Below are positions 1 through 12,159 of a DNA stretch of 64,000 nt, piece after piece; within the stretch, counting starts at the first letter, position 1; each line of letters opens with the position of its first letter. The DNA is from Hanleya hanleyi (Eukaryota; Mollusca; Polyplacophora; Lepidopleurida; Hanleyidae). The notes below the pieces were generated by a model. It did no database searches and was not told the origin of the DNA. It saw only the letters and a list, made by a program, of their open reading frames with translations. A program made the position numbers and the translations under genes. The DNA lies in assembly GCA_036873755.1 (NCBI GenBank), contig JAVTVY010045335.1, positions 62,001-126,000 on the forward strand, given 5' to 3'.

Positions 1-822
1 TTGATGGACAGCTGCTGAAGAATAGATATCAGATTTCAGTATTTCTCCTCTGTCTATATGGACAAAGGAGTTTGAAGACAAAGCAAAACACTTTCAGATG
101 GACATCAGACTTTATATCCATTTGTGCTATTAAACAAATAACTTGTATCGCCCAATACATCAAATATATTGTTGGCAAGAAGAATACTGTAAACTCAATA
201 GCCAATATAGTTAATCCTCAATAGCCAATGCAGTTAATGCCACTGAACATGCAACACAAAACTGCAGCTCAGTTCCGACAACACATATATTCAATACATG
301 ATTTCAGCTATCATTGGGCTTTACATCTTTATCTGATACGATATGTTTTCTAGCGTGTAAACTTTGGTATTAGATTTCATATTTACCGTTCTCGAAAGTT
401 GTCGAAAAGAAAACAAGAGCCCAAGGGGCTTCAATATACGCCCGTATATCTGAAATTACATTGGTTCAAATTTCAAGGTTGTTTAATAGCCTTGATTCCA
501 ATTGATCTAGCAATCCAGAGAAAGATCTACATTTTTTTGCTTATGAGAATGTAACATATATCACATCTTATATTGAATGATAAACTAAAATGAGCTTAAC
601 TCTTGGTAACTAGTTGACCTTGAAGCAAGAGCTGAGAGCTCACATATCCCACACTGATATCGACAATAGTCAAACACAAGAAAATAATAGTTTTCCTGCA
701 AATGGATTCCTTTCAGATGAGAGAATTTTTCATGAAGGAAGAAGAAAGTGATGAAGTAAACCTTTGTTCTTGAGTTAATAAACAGGTGAAGTTCATAAAG
801 GATTCCTCTCCCCGTTAAATTA
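1..822. other. gene-free AT-rich stretch
   Basis: No coding region is supported here. At about 415-450 a short hairpin (AGCCC...GGGCT) followed by an ACGCCCG motif matches the start of a second dispersed repeat at about 21905-21950, so this is probably the left end of a dispersed repeat family. By position it lies in the large intron of the minus-strand PAR-bZIP gene. Confidence 0.5.
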
Positions 823-1110
823 GTAAATGTATGGTTTTTATTTCACAACAGTTTAACTAAATGAAGCGTTTCAAACATGGGAGACAACTTCACAGGGCAA
901 TACCATATACATGTAAATGCAGGGGAAAGAACTTCGAATATTCCAACACATTTAGTCAGCTAAGCTGGATTCAGTTTTGGGGGACTGCAACCTAGACCTT
1001 TGACAAATTGATGTCATATGTATGGCTCCACTTTGCCATGCGAGTAAGGTATACTCAAAGTTTGGTACCAATCCATACCTTAAAACTAGAGCTATCGCAT
1101 GGACAACATG
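823..1110. repeat. dispersed repeat copy 1
   Basis: This stretch is clearly similar to 4217-4600: shared runs include TTTTTATTTCACAACAG and GGATTCAGTTTTGGGGGACT, in the same order and orientation. Both copies lead into TGACCT-rich DNA. It is a diverged dispersed repeat without coding capacity. Confidence 0.7.
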
Positions 1111-1969
1111 AATTGCAGGCAAGCACCTAAAAGGTGCGTGGACCCCTCAGCCTGTTTTATTTTTTAGTCAAGTAGGATCAGGGCTGCATCTAGAGCCAAC
1201 TTAGTTTCGGAAAACATATGGGCGCCCAAAACTCAAATGAAACAAAAAACGAAAGTGTTGTTGTTGTTCAATTTGAAAGGATTTCTGAAGGAAATACTAG
1301 AAAAAGCCTCTGGGATCCTCAATATCGATCCGATTGCATAGCTGGGTACCGTATTGAATTTCATGTAAATAAACCTCTGTTTTGTGAGTGATCACAGGCT
1401 ATTTGCGCCGAAATTCACTATCAAAAATTGGACCCTCAATAATGAATTACGAGAAGGAACTGGGAGTTTGGGATCGGAACCTGAAAAAAATCCCTGGACA
1501 CCATATAAAAGAGACATAGGTTTCATGCGAGTGGTGTGCTGGGATTACAGCATGCAAGAAAGTGTAGCTTTATCAGTGGCAATTTATGCATTGCACAAGT
1601 GTGATTACAAGTAAACACACTGATTGACACAGGCCCACCCTTATCATTTTTTTTGGGGAGGGGGGGCATAAACTTCAGGTATACAAACTGGTTCAAAATT
1701 GCCCAGTCAGGCTAAAAATGGGCTCTCCTAATCACTCGTTTTAAATAATTTCCAAGGTACAGTAACATGTTTGGTGACAAAAATTGATAAAAATGTTGTA
1801 CCAGTTAAATGTGTGCACACAAATATGGTTCATGCAAAAGTTTTAGGATAAAACATATGATGTAGAATAGAATGATTTAATAGCAAAATTAAAGAAAAAT
1901 GTTGTCCTTCATTCAATGAGAATCTTTCCTGTATCAGGGAACCTTCAAAATTCACAATGAAACATGCAA
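1111..1969. other. no recognisable feature
   Basis: I see no gene, tandem repeat or transposon end in this stretch, apart from a short poly-T plus poly-G run near 1645-1668. The short open frame at 1384-1614 looks random. Confidence 0.4.
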
Positions 1970-2410
1970 CCAAGGGTTCCCGATGGGCATAGATAATAGT
2001 GCAAAAGCTAAGCCATCAATAAATAATAAAAAAATAAAAAATCATGAAATAATTATAACCATCTGAAAATCTAATCATTTCATCAGTCAACATTCAGGAA
2101 GCTCTCACCAAAGTTTCGTCAGGCCCGACTTGATAGATCTACAGATATTCAGCGGACAAGAACATGTTGATGGGCATAGATAGCAGTGCAAAAGCTGAGC
2201 CATCAATAAATAATAAAAAAAAATAATTAAAAATCATGAAATCATCATAGCCACCTGAAAATCTAATCATTTAATCAGTCAACATCCACGAAGCTCTCAC
2301 CAAAGTTTGGTCGGGCCCGACTTCATAGATCTGCAGATATTCAGCGGACAAGAACATGTTGACGGACGGACGTACATGGCAACGACAAGACCCCACGGGG
2401 TAACAAATGT
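1970..2410 (+). repeat. tandem 192-bp repeat ending in ACGG stretch and hairpin
   Basis: Two units of about 192 bp follow each other directly: GATGGGCATAGATA recurs near 1983 and 2171, and CAGCGGACAAGAACATGTTG recurs near 2150 and 2342. The second unit runs into ACGGACGGACG and a short CCCC/GGGG hairpin. Core tandem repeats, an ACGG microsatellite and a terminal hairpin are the layout of bivalve 'pearl' elements; the family name is inference. Confidence 0.7.
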
Positions 2411-2489
2411 TAATGGATGAATGGACAGAACGCAACATCGCATTACACGACCTCGTCTTCAACAGGCATAAGAAAATGTGACTTTTAAT

Positions 2490-3482
2490 GATAATGATTT
2501 CTTGATTTTGGGGTCACAGTGACCTTGATCTTTGACCTTGACCTCAATTTTGGTACACAACACATCGTCTTCTCTCAATCTATCAATGCACACAAAAAAA
2601 TCATGAGTTTTAATAATTTCCTGATTTTGGGGTCACAGTGACCTTGACCTTGACCTTGGCCTAAATTTTGGTACATGACAAACCGTCTCCCCTCAATTTC
2701 TCAATGGACACAAAAAAATCATGATTTTTAACAATTTCACGATTTTGGGGTCACCGTGACCTTGACCTTTGACCTTTGACCTACATTTTGGTATGTGACA
2801 CATTGTGTCCCTCTAATGTATCTACGGACACAAAAAACGTTATTTCTAAAAAATTCCTAATTTTGGGGTCAGTGACCTTTGACCTTGACCTAATTTTTGG
2901 TATGCATGACTTCATTTCTGCCTATTAAATCCACTCACAAAAAATTAGAATTTTTTAATGATTTCCTGATTTTTCGATCACACTGACCGTTGACCTCTGA
3001 CCTTGACCTACATTTAATATGCAACACATCGTCCCTCCCCTAGGGCATCCACTCACCAAAAATTAGAACTGTAGATAGAAAACTGTCAACGATCAATGAT
3101 TTCCTGATTTTTGGCAACAGTGACCTTTGACCTCTGACCTCGACCTCAATTTTGGTACGCGACACATCGTCTCCACCTGGCGTATCCACTCACAAAAAAT
3201 TGCAACTGTGGATAGAAAACGTTCACAGATATAGACCGGACACGAACACTTCAGTGATTTCCTGTTTTTTAGGCCCGTGACCGTTGACCTGTGACCTCGA
3301 CCTTCATTTTGGTACGCGACACATCGTCTCCCCGTAGGGTATCCACTCACCAAAAATTGGAACTGTAAATAGAAAACTGTTCCAGATATAGACCGGACAC
3401 GGGGGACGGACAGACGGATGGACGGACAGACGGACGGAAACCGCCATCACATAATACGTCCGCCTTTTGGGCGGGCGTATAA
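2490..3482 (+). repeat. pearl-like array of about 115-125 bp units rich in TGACCT
   Basis: Seven to eight diverged units, each starting near GATTTTGGGGTCACAGTGAC and carrying stacked TGACCTTGACC motifs followed by ACATCGTCTCC, run head to tail. The array ends in a GACGG/GACAGACGG microsatellite (about 3396-3440) and a hairpin at 3454-3480 with 11-bp arms and one mismatch. It has no coding capacity. TGACCT is also a nuclear-receptor half-site, but copy number here is more simply explained by array expansion. Confidence 0.8.
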
Positions 3483-3489
3483 AAACGGC

Positions 3490-4205
3490 CATAAAATGAA
3501 AATCAACTTTCAGGTTGTTGTTGTACTTGTCGGATAACACTACCTTTTCGACTTTTTCGCTGGAAGCGTTTGGCATTTGCTAGCAGACATCAACACTGCA
3601 AAGGCATCTTTGGTCACGTTTTGCTCCGTAACAGTCGGTGGTGGTGTAGATGGGCAGTCGCACTCGCACCGAATTCTGACATACAATGTATTTTAGTCCA
3701 AATAACGAAACGGCTGTTTCGATGGGCATGTCATCAACTTCGTGCCATGGTCCACTTTCATCTTTGGCGCAGGAAACACAATGGATGATCGGCCCGCATT
3801 CAGTTGATTTTAACTTATCTACAAGTCCCTTGAATGTTTCGCCTGGCTGGCAAACCATGATTCGGCGAATAGTGGTGGAATAGTGGTGGAATCGGCGCTT
3901 GATGCCATTTTGGGATATCCGCTCCGAAGAGTGTGATATTCTCCGTTCCAGAGGTACATTATAGTCGCTAACGTTGCTCTTAATACATATTTGTCTAGAA
4001 CATCACTTGTACGGAGAGCGGTTCGGTGAGTTACAAGCGAAGGGTTCGCAAAATAAATGTTGAGAGCAAGATTTTGGTGAAAATCACCGAGGTCGGTCGG
4101 TGTTTTTGCATTTTTATTTTTTTATTTGTTGAAAAAACTTTCAGGTCGGCAATGATCACACCAGGTAGGTCGGGTTACCGGAAACACAGGATTATTTTTA
4201 ATAAT
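3490..4205 (-). mobile_element. DNA transposon related to the 4899-6008 element
   Basis: The right end, read on the minus strand, shares blocks with the left end of the 4899-6008 element: a GTGTTT start, GGTAAC followed by GACC repeats, GCCGAC, then CTGAAA and a T run. The left end is not clear, so the borders are approximate. The element carries a short minus-strand open frame (3580-3858) whose translation resembles the one inside the sister element. Confidence 0.5.
3580..3858 (-). CDS. short unknown-domain ORF inside a transposon
   Basis: The frame encodes 92 residues and is probably an exon or a remnant, not a whole protein. Its middle, GETFKGLVDKL followed by a W...V....ET..SLFG..YIVC pattern, aligns by eye with residues 25-82 of the ORF at 5210-5512, where ESTWEEVLEKM is followed by W...V...VKTTLEFD..IKFVC. 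Two transposon copies in opposite orientation therefore carry diverged versions of one domain of about 55-60 residues. I do not recognise it; alternating strands suggest a small alpha/beta fold. The start is simply the first ATG. Confidence 0.35.
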   Translation of the reverse strand: MVCQPGETFKGLVDKLKSTECGPIIHCVSCAKDESGPWHEVDDMPIETAVSLFGLKYIVCQNSVRVRLPIYTTTDCYGAKRDQRCLCSVDVC

Positions 4206-4216
4206 CAGTTAAAATA

Positions 4217-4898
4217 GTAAATGCATGGTTTTTATTTCACAACAGTTTAACTGAATGTAGTTGTTTCATACATGTATCAAACAGGGGAGACAACACCACA
4301 GGACAAAGGCCATATATACATGTAGGGGAGACAGGACTGAGTAGGATTTAACGTCGTTTTCAACATTGTTTCAGTCATATCACGATGGTGTAGGGGAGAC
4401 AACTCTGAATAGTCCAACCTAACAATAGTCTGCTAAACTGGATTCAGTTTTGGGGGACTGTGACCTTGACCTTTTACCTACTGACCTCAATATGCATAGG
4501 GTACCTTTTTGCTTTCGAGTAAGGTACACCTAATATTTGGTACCAATCCATACCTTGTAACTGGAGATATCGCACAGACAACAAATTCTAATGGATGGAT
4601 AGATGGAAAGAACTCACCATTGGATTATACCATCTTGTCTTCGATGGGCATATAACATGAGACTTACAATCATTTCTTGATTTTGGGGTGACATTGACCT
4701 TTGACCTAAATTTTGGTACACGACCCATTGTCTCCCCTTAATGTATCTAGACACACAAAATCATGATTTTAAGAATTTCAGGATTTGGGGTCATAGTGAC
4801 CTTGACCTTTGACCTACATTTGATACGTGACACATGTCTCCCTAATGTCTCTACTAGTTTTAGGTCACATTTGGTAAATTTGGTATGTGAGGCATAAA
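4217..4898. repeat. dispersed repeat copy 2 plus TGACCT array
   Basis: 4217-4600 is the second copy of the repeat at 823-1110. From 4680 it passes into units of the TGACCTTTGACCT array family. The array is interrupted at 4899 by a TTAA-flanked transposon and resumes at 6009 with the same unit text (ATTTTGG, ACACATCG, TATCC, ACCAAAAATTGG). Confidence 0.7.
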
Positions 4899-6008
4899 TT
4901 AAAAAAGTGTTTGTTTCGGGTAACGCGACCGACCCATCAAAATCGTGCCGACTGAAAAGTTTTTTTTACCATTAATCCATCATTTCACCTTCCGTTTTTT
5001 TCTTTTTTATAAATCGTTTCACCTTCCGTTTTGTATGCCCAGCAGTGTCCGACCGACCTCCGTCCGCGTGTTGTCTAACAAGAGCGGAAGCGAAGTACAC
5101 GCATGCTTGTGAATTCGTTTCGGTAGCCATGATGTGTAATGTTGAAAGTTACCAGCTAGCCAAAAATTAGGGTTCCCGAAAGACGGCTCGGGTTTGCGGG
5201 GGGCACAGCATGGTGGTGTTGTGTATCACAGTTCGTGAGAAAAATGACATAATCACTAAAAACTCGCTCCAAGAATGCTTCCTGGAGTCGACGTGGGAGG
5301 AAGTGTTGGAGAAAATGTACGAGAAACCCCACGATAGCGTCACCGTAAGCGTGTCTGCCGGTAACAATGTTGGGAGCGAGTGGTTCCATCCAGTGTTTAC
5401 TCAAACTGTCAAAACCACGTTGGAATTCGACAAAAGTATCAAGTTCGTCTGTTTTGTCACATTAGTGCTCACATATGCTGATTTATTTACATTTGGTAAT
5501 CCATCTTTTTAGTGTTCATATATAAAGATCTGAGAACTGTAATTTATCCAGAAACAGTTTATCTGTTTGTGTTCCATCCATGGACTGTGATTTCAGGACA
5601 TTGAGTTCTTAACCCTTCATATTGTGCGAATCTAGTCCTTAGTTCATTCCAGGTGGAATGTGCTCGCCGTCAATCCCATGCACATCTGAATACCTCAGTG
5701 TGTGCCAGTGTCGGCTATCGTCTCGATACATGAGATATTTTCAATGTTTGATCAAGTGTTGCTTATTGGTCTTGATGAGGAATTAAATTGAAATCACGAA
5801 TGCTTATGAATCACTGTCTTGTGGCTAGTTTATAATTGCATTATTCAAATGACGTCCTCCAATTTACATGTATTCCCGACATGTATGTGTATCTCCCATT
5901 TACATGTACAAGTTACAAAAAAAAAAACCAAAAAAAAAACAAAAAAACGACCGACCGACCCAACTTCCATGACAGAGGGTCCGTTACCCCAAACAAACAC
6001 TTTTTTAA
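4899..6008 (+). mobile_element. 1.1-kb TTAA-flanked transposon
   Basis: The element is bounded by TTAA at 4899-4902 and 6005-6008. Its ends are inverted copies: the left reads AAAAGTGTTTGTTTCGGGTAAC and the right, on the opposite strand, reads the same with two differences near the GGG. Both ends continue into GACCGACC repeats. The surrounding DNA is one TGACCT array split by the insertion. TTAA targets are typical of piggyBac-type transposases, but no transposase is present. It carries the short ORF at 5210-5512. Confidence 0.75.
5210..5512 (+). CDS. short unknown-domain ORF inside the TTAA element
   Basis: The frame encodes 100 residues. Residues 1-82 look coding-like: ITVREKND, then ESTWEEVLEKMYEKPHD, SVTVSVS and VKTTLEFDKSIKFV. 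The last 20 residues are hydrophobic and probably read-through into non-coding DNA. The core matches the ORF at 3580-3858 in a related element. A transposase N-terminal exon or a captured host domain are both possible; no family is recognised and no catalytic residues can be named. Confidence 0.4.
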   Translation: MVVLCITVREKNDIITKNSLQECFLESTWEEVLEKMYEKPHDSVTVSVSAGNNVGSEWFHPVFTQTVKTTLEFDKSIKFVCFVTLVLTYADLFTFGNPSF

Positions 6009-6440
6009 TTTTGGCCTGACACATCGGGCCCCCCTAGGGTATCCGCTTACCAAAAATTGGAACTGTAGATGGAAAACTGTCAATGATCAATGAATCCTTG
6101 TTTTTAGGCCAGTGACCTTTGACCTACGACCCCGACCTCAATTTCAGTATGTGACACATCGTCTCCACCTAGTGTATCCACTCACAATAAACCACAACTG
6201 TGGAAAAGAAACAGTCACAGATATACACCGGACATGGACGGTTCAGTGATTTCCTTGTTTTTAGGCCAGTGACCTCTGACCTTGACCTCCATTTTGGTAC
6301 GCAACACATCGTCTCCCGTCAGAGTAACCACTCACCAAAAATTGGAACTGTAGATAGAAAACTATCCCAGATACAGACCGAACACGGGGGACGAACAGAC
6401 GGACACCGTCATCACATAACAATTAGGGGGACGGGGAGAA
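6009..6440 (+). repeat. right part of the split TGACCT array
   Basis: Three diverged units of the array seen at 2490-3482 continue after the TTAA insertion. They end in ACGGGGGACGAACAGACGG, the equivalent of the microsatellite end of the other copy. Short open frames here (5819-6595) cross units of the array and are not genes. Confidence 0.7.
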
Positions 6441-6589
6441 ACACATTAATAAAAGCACTGTCAACCGACATATTAAATCAGACTTCTCTTCAAAATTGGG
6501 CAATGAGAAAATTCACAACCTCCAAAATTTCTGATGAAAATGGAACTACTGCTGCCGGGACACCTTGGTTTGCAAAACCACAAGTAGAT

Positions 6590-6902
6590 AAATAAGTTTC
6601 CAAAACTTGGTAGCTGTATGGAACACAGTTCAGATATAACTACATGTAGTTACATTCAAGCATAAAACTCCATAAAATAAGAGACGAGACAAACTTTTAA
6701 TATGCTTCTAGAATACAACTACATAAGTTTCCAAAATTTAGTACCGGTAGCTTCCACAGAACATGGATCTGCAGATATGAGTACATTCAACTATATATCA
6801 CAAAATCAGAGATTATTACATCCGAAAAGGGCCATACATGTAACTCCATAAAATATTGGTCGAGACGGCTTATTTCTTTTGTAGGCATCTAGATTACAAC
6901 TA
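6590..6902 (+). repeat. 330-bp tandem repeat, left fragment
   Basis: GTTTCCAAAA...GGTAGCTGTA...ACACAGTTC blocks match the long array at 9740-10972. The unit is cut at 6902 by a TA-flanked transposon and continues at 9233 with ACATAA...AGTTTCC, the text expected from intact units such as the one at about 6715. Confidence 0.7.
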
Positions 6903-9232
6903 CGGTAAGTTCCCTAAGTATTCGCGACCCTAAGCAAATTCGAAAACGGGCATTTTTCGCCAGGTCACGTGACACTGTTCCCTAAGTAATCGAAAACGGC
7001 CCATTCGTGAAAAACCGCGGTCCTAACTATTCGAAAGTCCCCCATTTATGTGGTCGCGAGATTGATAATATTGTGGGCTTATGTAGTTGTGGGATGGGAA
7101 AAACATCCGCATCAACGAGTTCGAGAGCGTGTCAAAAGTTTTCACGTTCAAACTGAAAGAATGCGTCAGAAAATGAACCCGTACTCGTTCTTTTTCTCCC
7201 AGCAAACGAACGTCAGGCAGTCGGAAAATGAACACTATCCCGTCAGAAAAAGGAGCGTCAGAAAAAGAACGTTCTTATTCGAGCATTCAAATTAGACAGA
7301 GGCGTGGGATATTATGAAACACCAACCCGGTTATGAACAATCTCCTATAAAGCGCCGCTCAATAGCCGTTTTACTCTCTTTCAAACCTATTTACAATATT
7401 TTCAGCTTGTTATATCCTAAAGAAGAGAGTCCTAAATATATTTTAGAGGGTTTCACGAAACCAATCGCCACGACAGCTTCAGAAAATGAATATACGAAAG
7501 TGAACATCCTTTTTTTTCCGTCAAAATTCGATGACGGGACTTAGCATAGCTCCCATATCCATTCCCAATAAAAATGGATACATCTGTTATTTGAAAGCAA
7601 TTATAGCAAGGACTCGAGGTTAATACGCAGTTTACTTAAAGGGTTTTGAAAATATTGGTGTTTACACAGCTGTGATAGAATGATTTGCTGACATCCATGG
7701 AAAGATTGAAAGAATGAGCCAGGTGGGATTATCAGCGACTTTTACTCTTCAGAACGTCCCCATATGAACCTCTTTTAGCTGGCAAATTCCCATGCAGTTG
7801 TTATGCCAAGCAGAGATAAACCCCTTTTTTTCACCCCATATGCAGGACTTGTCCATTGATATGTAAATGTATCCAATATTGCAGCCCGGTTTTGGCACAA
7901 GGCCAAAAGTACTGAGAGTTCAAGAGAGGAAGTGCTTTGATCCTGCCTGGAACGGAGACATTTAAGACTACACGAATCATCAGAGTCCAGAGAAAACTAT
8001 TATTATTCAAATTAGCTAGAGCCAGTTTCAGCCCAAATCGTTTATTATGTGCCAACAAGGCAGAGTGTTGGATCAGTTTGCATATGCAGACCGATTGTAT
8101 AACCCGTGACAGACTGGCTGGTCTCACTTCAAACCTGCGATCATCCGATTTATTGTTTTTGATTGTGCTAATCTTGTATACAAATTAAAGATTCTGACTG
8201 GTTTACATATAATTATTGGTCATATTCACTGCAATGATTTAATGAAGTGACCGTCTAAAAGAAAATAACAGTTTTCTGTTCATTTCATTTCCATTCATTA
8301 CTTCGTTGCTGAAATGAAACAAAGCAATACATTTGTTCCAATTACCCAAACAATTTTCACAGCGACTTGCAGATTTACCATAGATTGTGTGCACAAAGAG
8401 GCTCAATGGGGATATTCTGGTTGACCAGCATATCAATGTCTAAGACATCTCCCGATAGCTCAAATGAAATACCAGCTGCTTCCGTGCTGAAGTAAAAAAT
8501 GTACAGGAGACTTCTAGCAAATCTGAAGAAATGAAATACTGGCTCCCTCGACTTATATGACATTGGAGTTTTTTTATTGATACTTCAGGTAAATCCCACA
8601 ATATTTGCATATAAAATCAGCTATTTTAGCCGTTTTACATATCATCGGATAAATGTAGGAAGATATTCATTTCAATTAAACAATGTTATTTTATGAAGAG
8701 AGGCATCGCCTGCTCTAGAGTACAGTTACGCAGTGTGCATACGCCCCCTTGTTAGGCCCCATGCAAGCGGAGATGTACAGGCTATTAATAGACACAAAGG
8801 CTTGATTCAATTATTACTTTGGGGAACATATGGGGGTTACGCGTTCACGATTGATAACACAACAAAGCAGTGGATAAAACATTCCAATTAGCAAACAATG
8901 TAATGTTGTACGAATAATCAGTTTTTTTATTGATAGACATTTTAAAAGTTGGGGACTAGTAACCAAACGAACTGTTACCAACTGGGCCGTCCGGACGGTA
9001 TGGCAGCCCGTTCCAACACTCGTGAAACGGGCATAACATGCCGCTCTTCTCGTCACGCTAACCTGCCTGTTCGCAGTGTGCCCCAAAGTCGAGAAGCTCC
9101 GTCAATATGGGGACTCTAAATTTACGAAAACGTCCGTTTTCCTGAACTGACCTGCACAAAGTATTCGGAAGTGGTCAGTTTTTCACGACTGCGATATTCA
9201 CTTCCGGTCACGAATACTTAGGGAACTTACCG
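6903..9232. mobile_element. 2.3-kb TA-flanked DNA transposon, non-autonomous
   Basis: The ends are inverted repeats of 26-28 bp (CGGTAAGTTCCCTAAGTATT outermost, one mismatch overall), with TA on both sides (6901-6902 and 9233-9234). Variants of TCCCTAAGTATTCG recur inside the left end at about 6978 and 7021. Removing the element restores the host repeat unit, which supports TA as the target duplication, as in Tc1/mariner-like elements. The interior of about 2.2 kb has no recognisable transposase; its short open frames (7023-9086) show no family features. Confidence 0.8.
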
Positions 9233-9234
9233 TA

Positions 9235-9451
9235 CATAAAAAAGTTTCCTCATATTGGTAGCTGTACCAAACACAGTTAACATGGTTACAAGTTTCAAGT
9301 TTATTGCACAATCATACATTGTCATTGTACCGCAAGGGCTAATGGCAAGTACATACAAAACAATTTCACAAACACATATTAATTATCATTAAACAGTATA
9401 ACTACAAGACAAGACCAAAAAAAAGAAAATATATATATATATATATATATA
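9235..9451. repeat. end of split 330-bp unit, then (AT)n
   Basis: 9235-9290 continues the interrupted 330-bp unit. A different AT-rich stretch follows, ending in an (AT)n microsatellite at about 9430-9451, which abuts the CAGGGGTTC transposon end. Confidence 0.6.
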
Positions 9452-9739
9452 CAGGGGTTCATAGACGTCATGTTTTACCACCGTTATTCGGCTGTAAAGA
9501 TTAGTAAAAAACTGAATACTGACAGTAAAAAACTCAAAAGGTTACGTTTTGGACGAAAACTCAATCCACGAATGGTGCAAATCATTTCAATGAGATAACA
9601 TGAGATTGATCTAATCAAAACCCCTCGGCTTTCTCCAAGTGATTGAGACCCATGTGTAGTGTGAATTGGGGAAGAGATAGTTCTATGTGGGATGATCAAG
9701 ATATACCAGTAGTTGGTTACATTCACGCATATAGGACAG

Positions 9740-10972
9740 AAATAGAAAAATTATATATCTTTAAAGGGGCATAACTTTGTAAAATATGGGTCGAGGGGTG
9801 CCACATTCGATAGGCATGTGACTTAGCACTCTGTAAAATAAGAACCGAGACAAATAAGCTGTACCGAACACGGATCTGCAGATATAACTTGTACATTCAG
9901 CTACAGATAACAAAATCGGAGATTATTACATATGAAAGGGGCATAACTCCATAAGCAAAGGCGAGTAATCCTTTGTTGGCTTGTAGAATACAACAATAAG
10001 TTTCCAAAATATGGTAGCTATACCGAACACAGTTCTGCAGATATAGTTGGTTACATTCAGGCATATAGGACAGAAATTAATATATCAGTAAAGGGGCATA
10101 ACTTTGTAAAGTATGGGCCGAGGGGCGCCACTTTCGATAGTCATCTGACTTAGCACTACTGTAAAATAAGAACCGAGATGAATAAGCTGTACCGAACACG
10201 GATCTGCAGATATAACTTGTACATTCAACTACAGATAGCAAAATCGGAGATTATTACATCCGAAAGGGGCATAACTCCATAAGCCGAGGCGAGTAATCCT
10301 TTGTTGGCTTGTAGAATACAGGAGTATAAATAAGTTTCCAAAATATAGTAGCTATATATCGAACACAGTTCTGTAGATATAGTTGGTTAAATTCAGGCAT
10401 ATAGGACAGAAATAGAAATTAATATATCTGTAAAGGGGCATAACTCTGTAAAATATGGGCTGAGGGGAGCCACTTTCGATTGGTGTCTGACTTAACACTC
10501 TGTGAAATAAGACCCAATATGAATAAGCTGTACCGAACACGGATATGCAGATATAAATTGTACATTCAGCTACAACTAACAAAATCGAAGATTATTACAT
10601 CCAAAAGGGGCATAACTCCATAAGCCGAGGCGAGTAATCCTCTGTTGGCTTGTAGAATACAACAATATAAATAAGTTTCCAAAATATAGTAGCTATACTG
10701 AACACAGTTCTGCAGATATAGTTGGTTACATTCAGGCATCTAGGACAGAAATAGAAATTAATAAATCTGTAAAGGGGCAGAACTCTGTAAAATATGGGCC
10801 GAGGGAAGCCATTTTCGATAGGCGTCTGACTTAGCACTATATAAATAAGTGTTGAAAATTTGGTGGTTGTGTCTCAAGCGGTTTTGCCTAAAATGCGTTA
10901 ACGGACGGATGGACGTACGGACGGACGTACATGGCGACGACAATACCCCGAGGCCAAAATGGCCGAGGGGTA
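9740..10972 (+). repeat. tandem array of about 330-bp units with ACGG end and hairpin
   Basis: Units start at GTTTCCAAAATA near 10001, 10332 and 10672, with a partial unit before. Each holds two half-units with a GGGGCATAACT motif. The array ends in a GGACGTACGGACGGACG microsatellite (about 10902-10927) and a GGCC-AAAAT-GGCC hairpin near 10952-10965. Minus-strand open frames here repeat with the unit (for example 10352-10582 and 10595-10837) and are repeat translations, not genes. Confidence 0.85.
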
Positions 10973-12150
10973 AAAACCATCGCCGATCCTTCGACAGTCT
11001 GGCTTAGTAGGTTTGGGGATTTCCAATTCTGAAAATAATTTCCGTCTCTGCGAGTTCTTCTGGATTCCACATCGACGTATGCTTCCAGTTACTAGCAATA
11101 CCCGACGGCAAGGTTTCCGAGATATATTTTTGGGGGCCGGGAATTGCCGATTCAATGACTTCGCATAATCAGAAGCCGTTAGCCAATGAGCATCAAGAAA
11201 TTACCGGGCCCCGAGGTAAATTTAACTCCATGAGAGGGGGTGGGATTTTTTTTCTTTCTGAAACTCGATGGCGAGGGACGTAAAGTTGAAGTGCTAGTTC
11301 AAGATTCCCCATCCTTGACAGCTGCTAGATCTTCTCCGGAGGTCGCCTGGTGATGCAAGGGTTTTATAGCGTCTCTTGCAAGCGTTGACATATGATAATT
11401 ATCTTTGAATGTTTGTGTTGAGTTTGTCGCTCTTGTCGCTGTTGCTGCAGATACGAGGTCCAAGGGAGGTAACTTTGTTATTATTCTTATACCAAATAAG
11501 TTGGGGGAAAAAAAATGATTTCCAACAAACAATACCATGGACTTGGAATCGATTTATTTTTATTTTTTTTAGCTCTGTTTTTTCTACAAATTCCTTATAG
11601 TACCAGTGGACTAGATTGGATAAACAACATTCTTTTCTATCCCACAATGTTTTTAATTTATGTTCAAATTTACTCTCTCCAATTTCTCTATTCACTCAGC
11701 TCTCATTTTAATCTTGAATGGTCTCAAATGTCTTATCAGTCATGAGCAACATAAATGATGATATTTTTAGTTCATTGACATTTCACGTTCTTTGTATCTT
11801 CATTACCGCAAAAGACCATTTATACTATCGAATTGACACAGAGTCTAATTTCTGAGGCTCATTATGGGATGAAGTTGTTATTCCCATTGGCTTATTGCCT
11901 CTATCCTACTTTTCAATGGTACTATAATTGTTATAATTGGGATGGATATGCAGGGTGGTAAAAAATTTCAAAAACCCAATACAACTTAGTGGAGTGGCCG
12001 TCAAAACAGAAAAAAACTGAAATGGAGTTGAAATACGAAGCTGCGCATCAGAAAACCCCTCGGCTCTGGGCGCCAGCCATTCATAATGTATTCAATTTGA
12101 ACCAAGACTTCAGGAACACCAAGCAGTCAAGTGACAAATATACAGATTAT
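10973..12150. other. no recognisable gene
   Basis: Nothing coding is supported. Overlapping frames on both strands around 11299-11745 look random in composition. The stretch joins two tandem arrays inside the 9452-14170 element. Confidence 0.4.
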
Positions 12151-12159
12151 GAAAAAAAT

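Noticed and set aside
2490..3482. possible CRISPR array because of regular repeats
   Set aside because: Units are long, diverged and head to tail with no conserved short repeat plus unique spacers, and the genome is eukaryotic.
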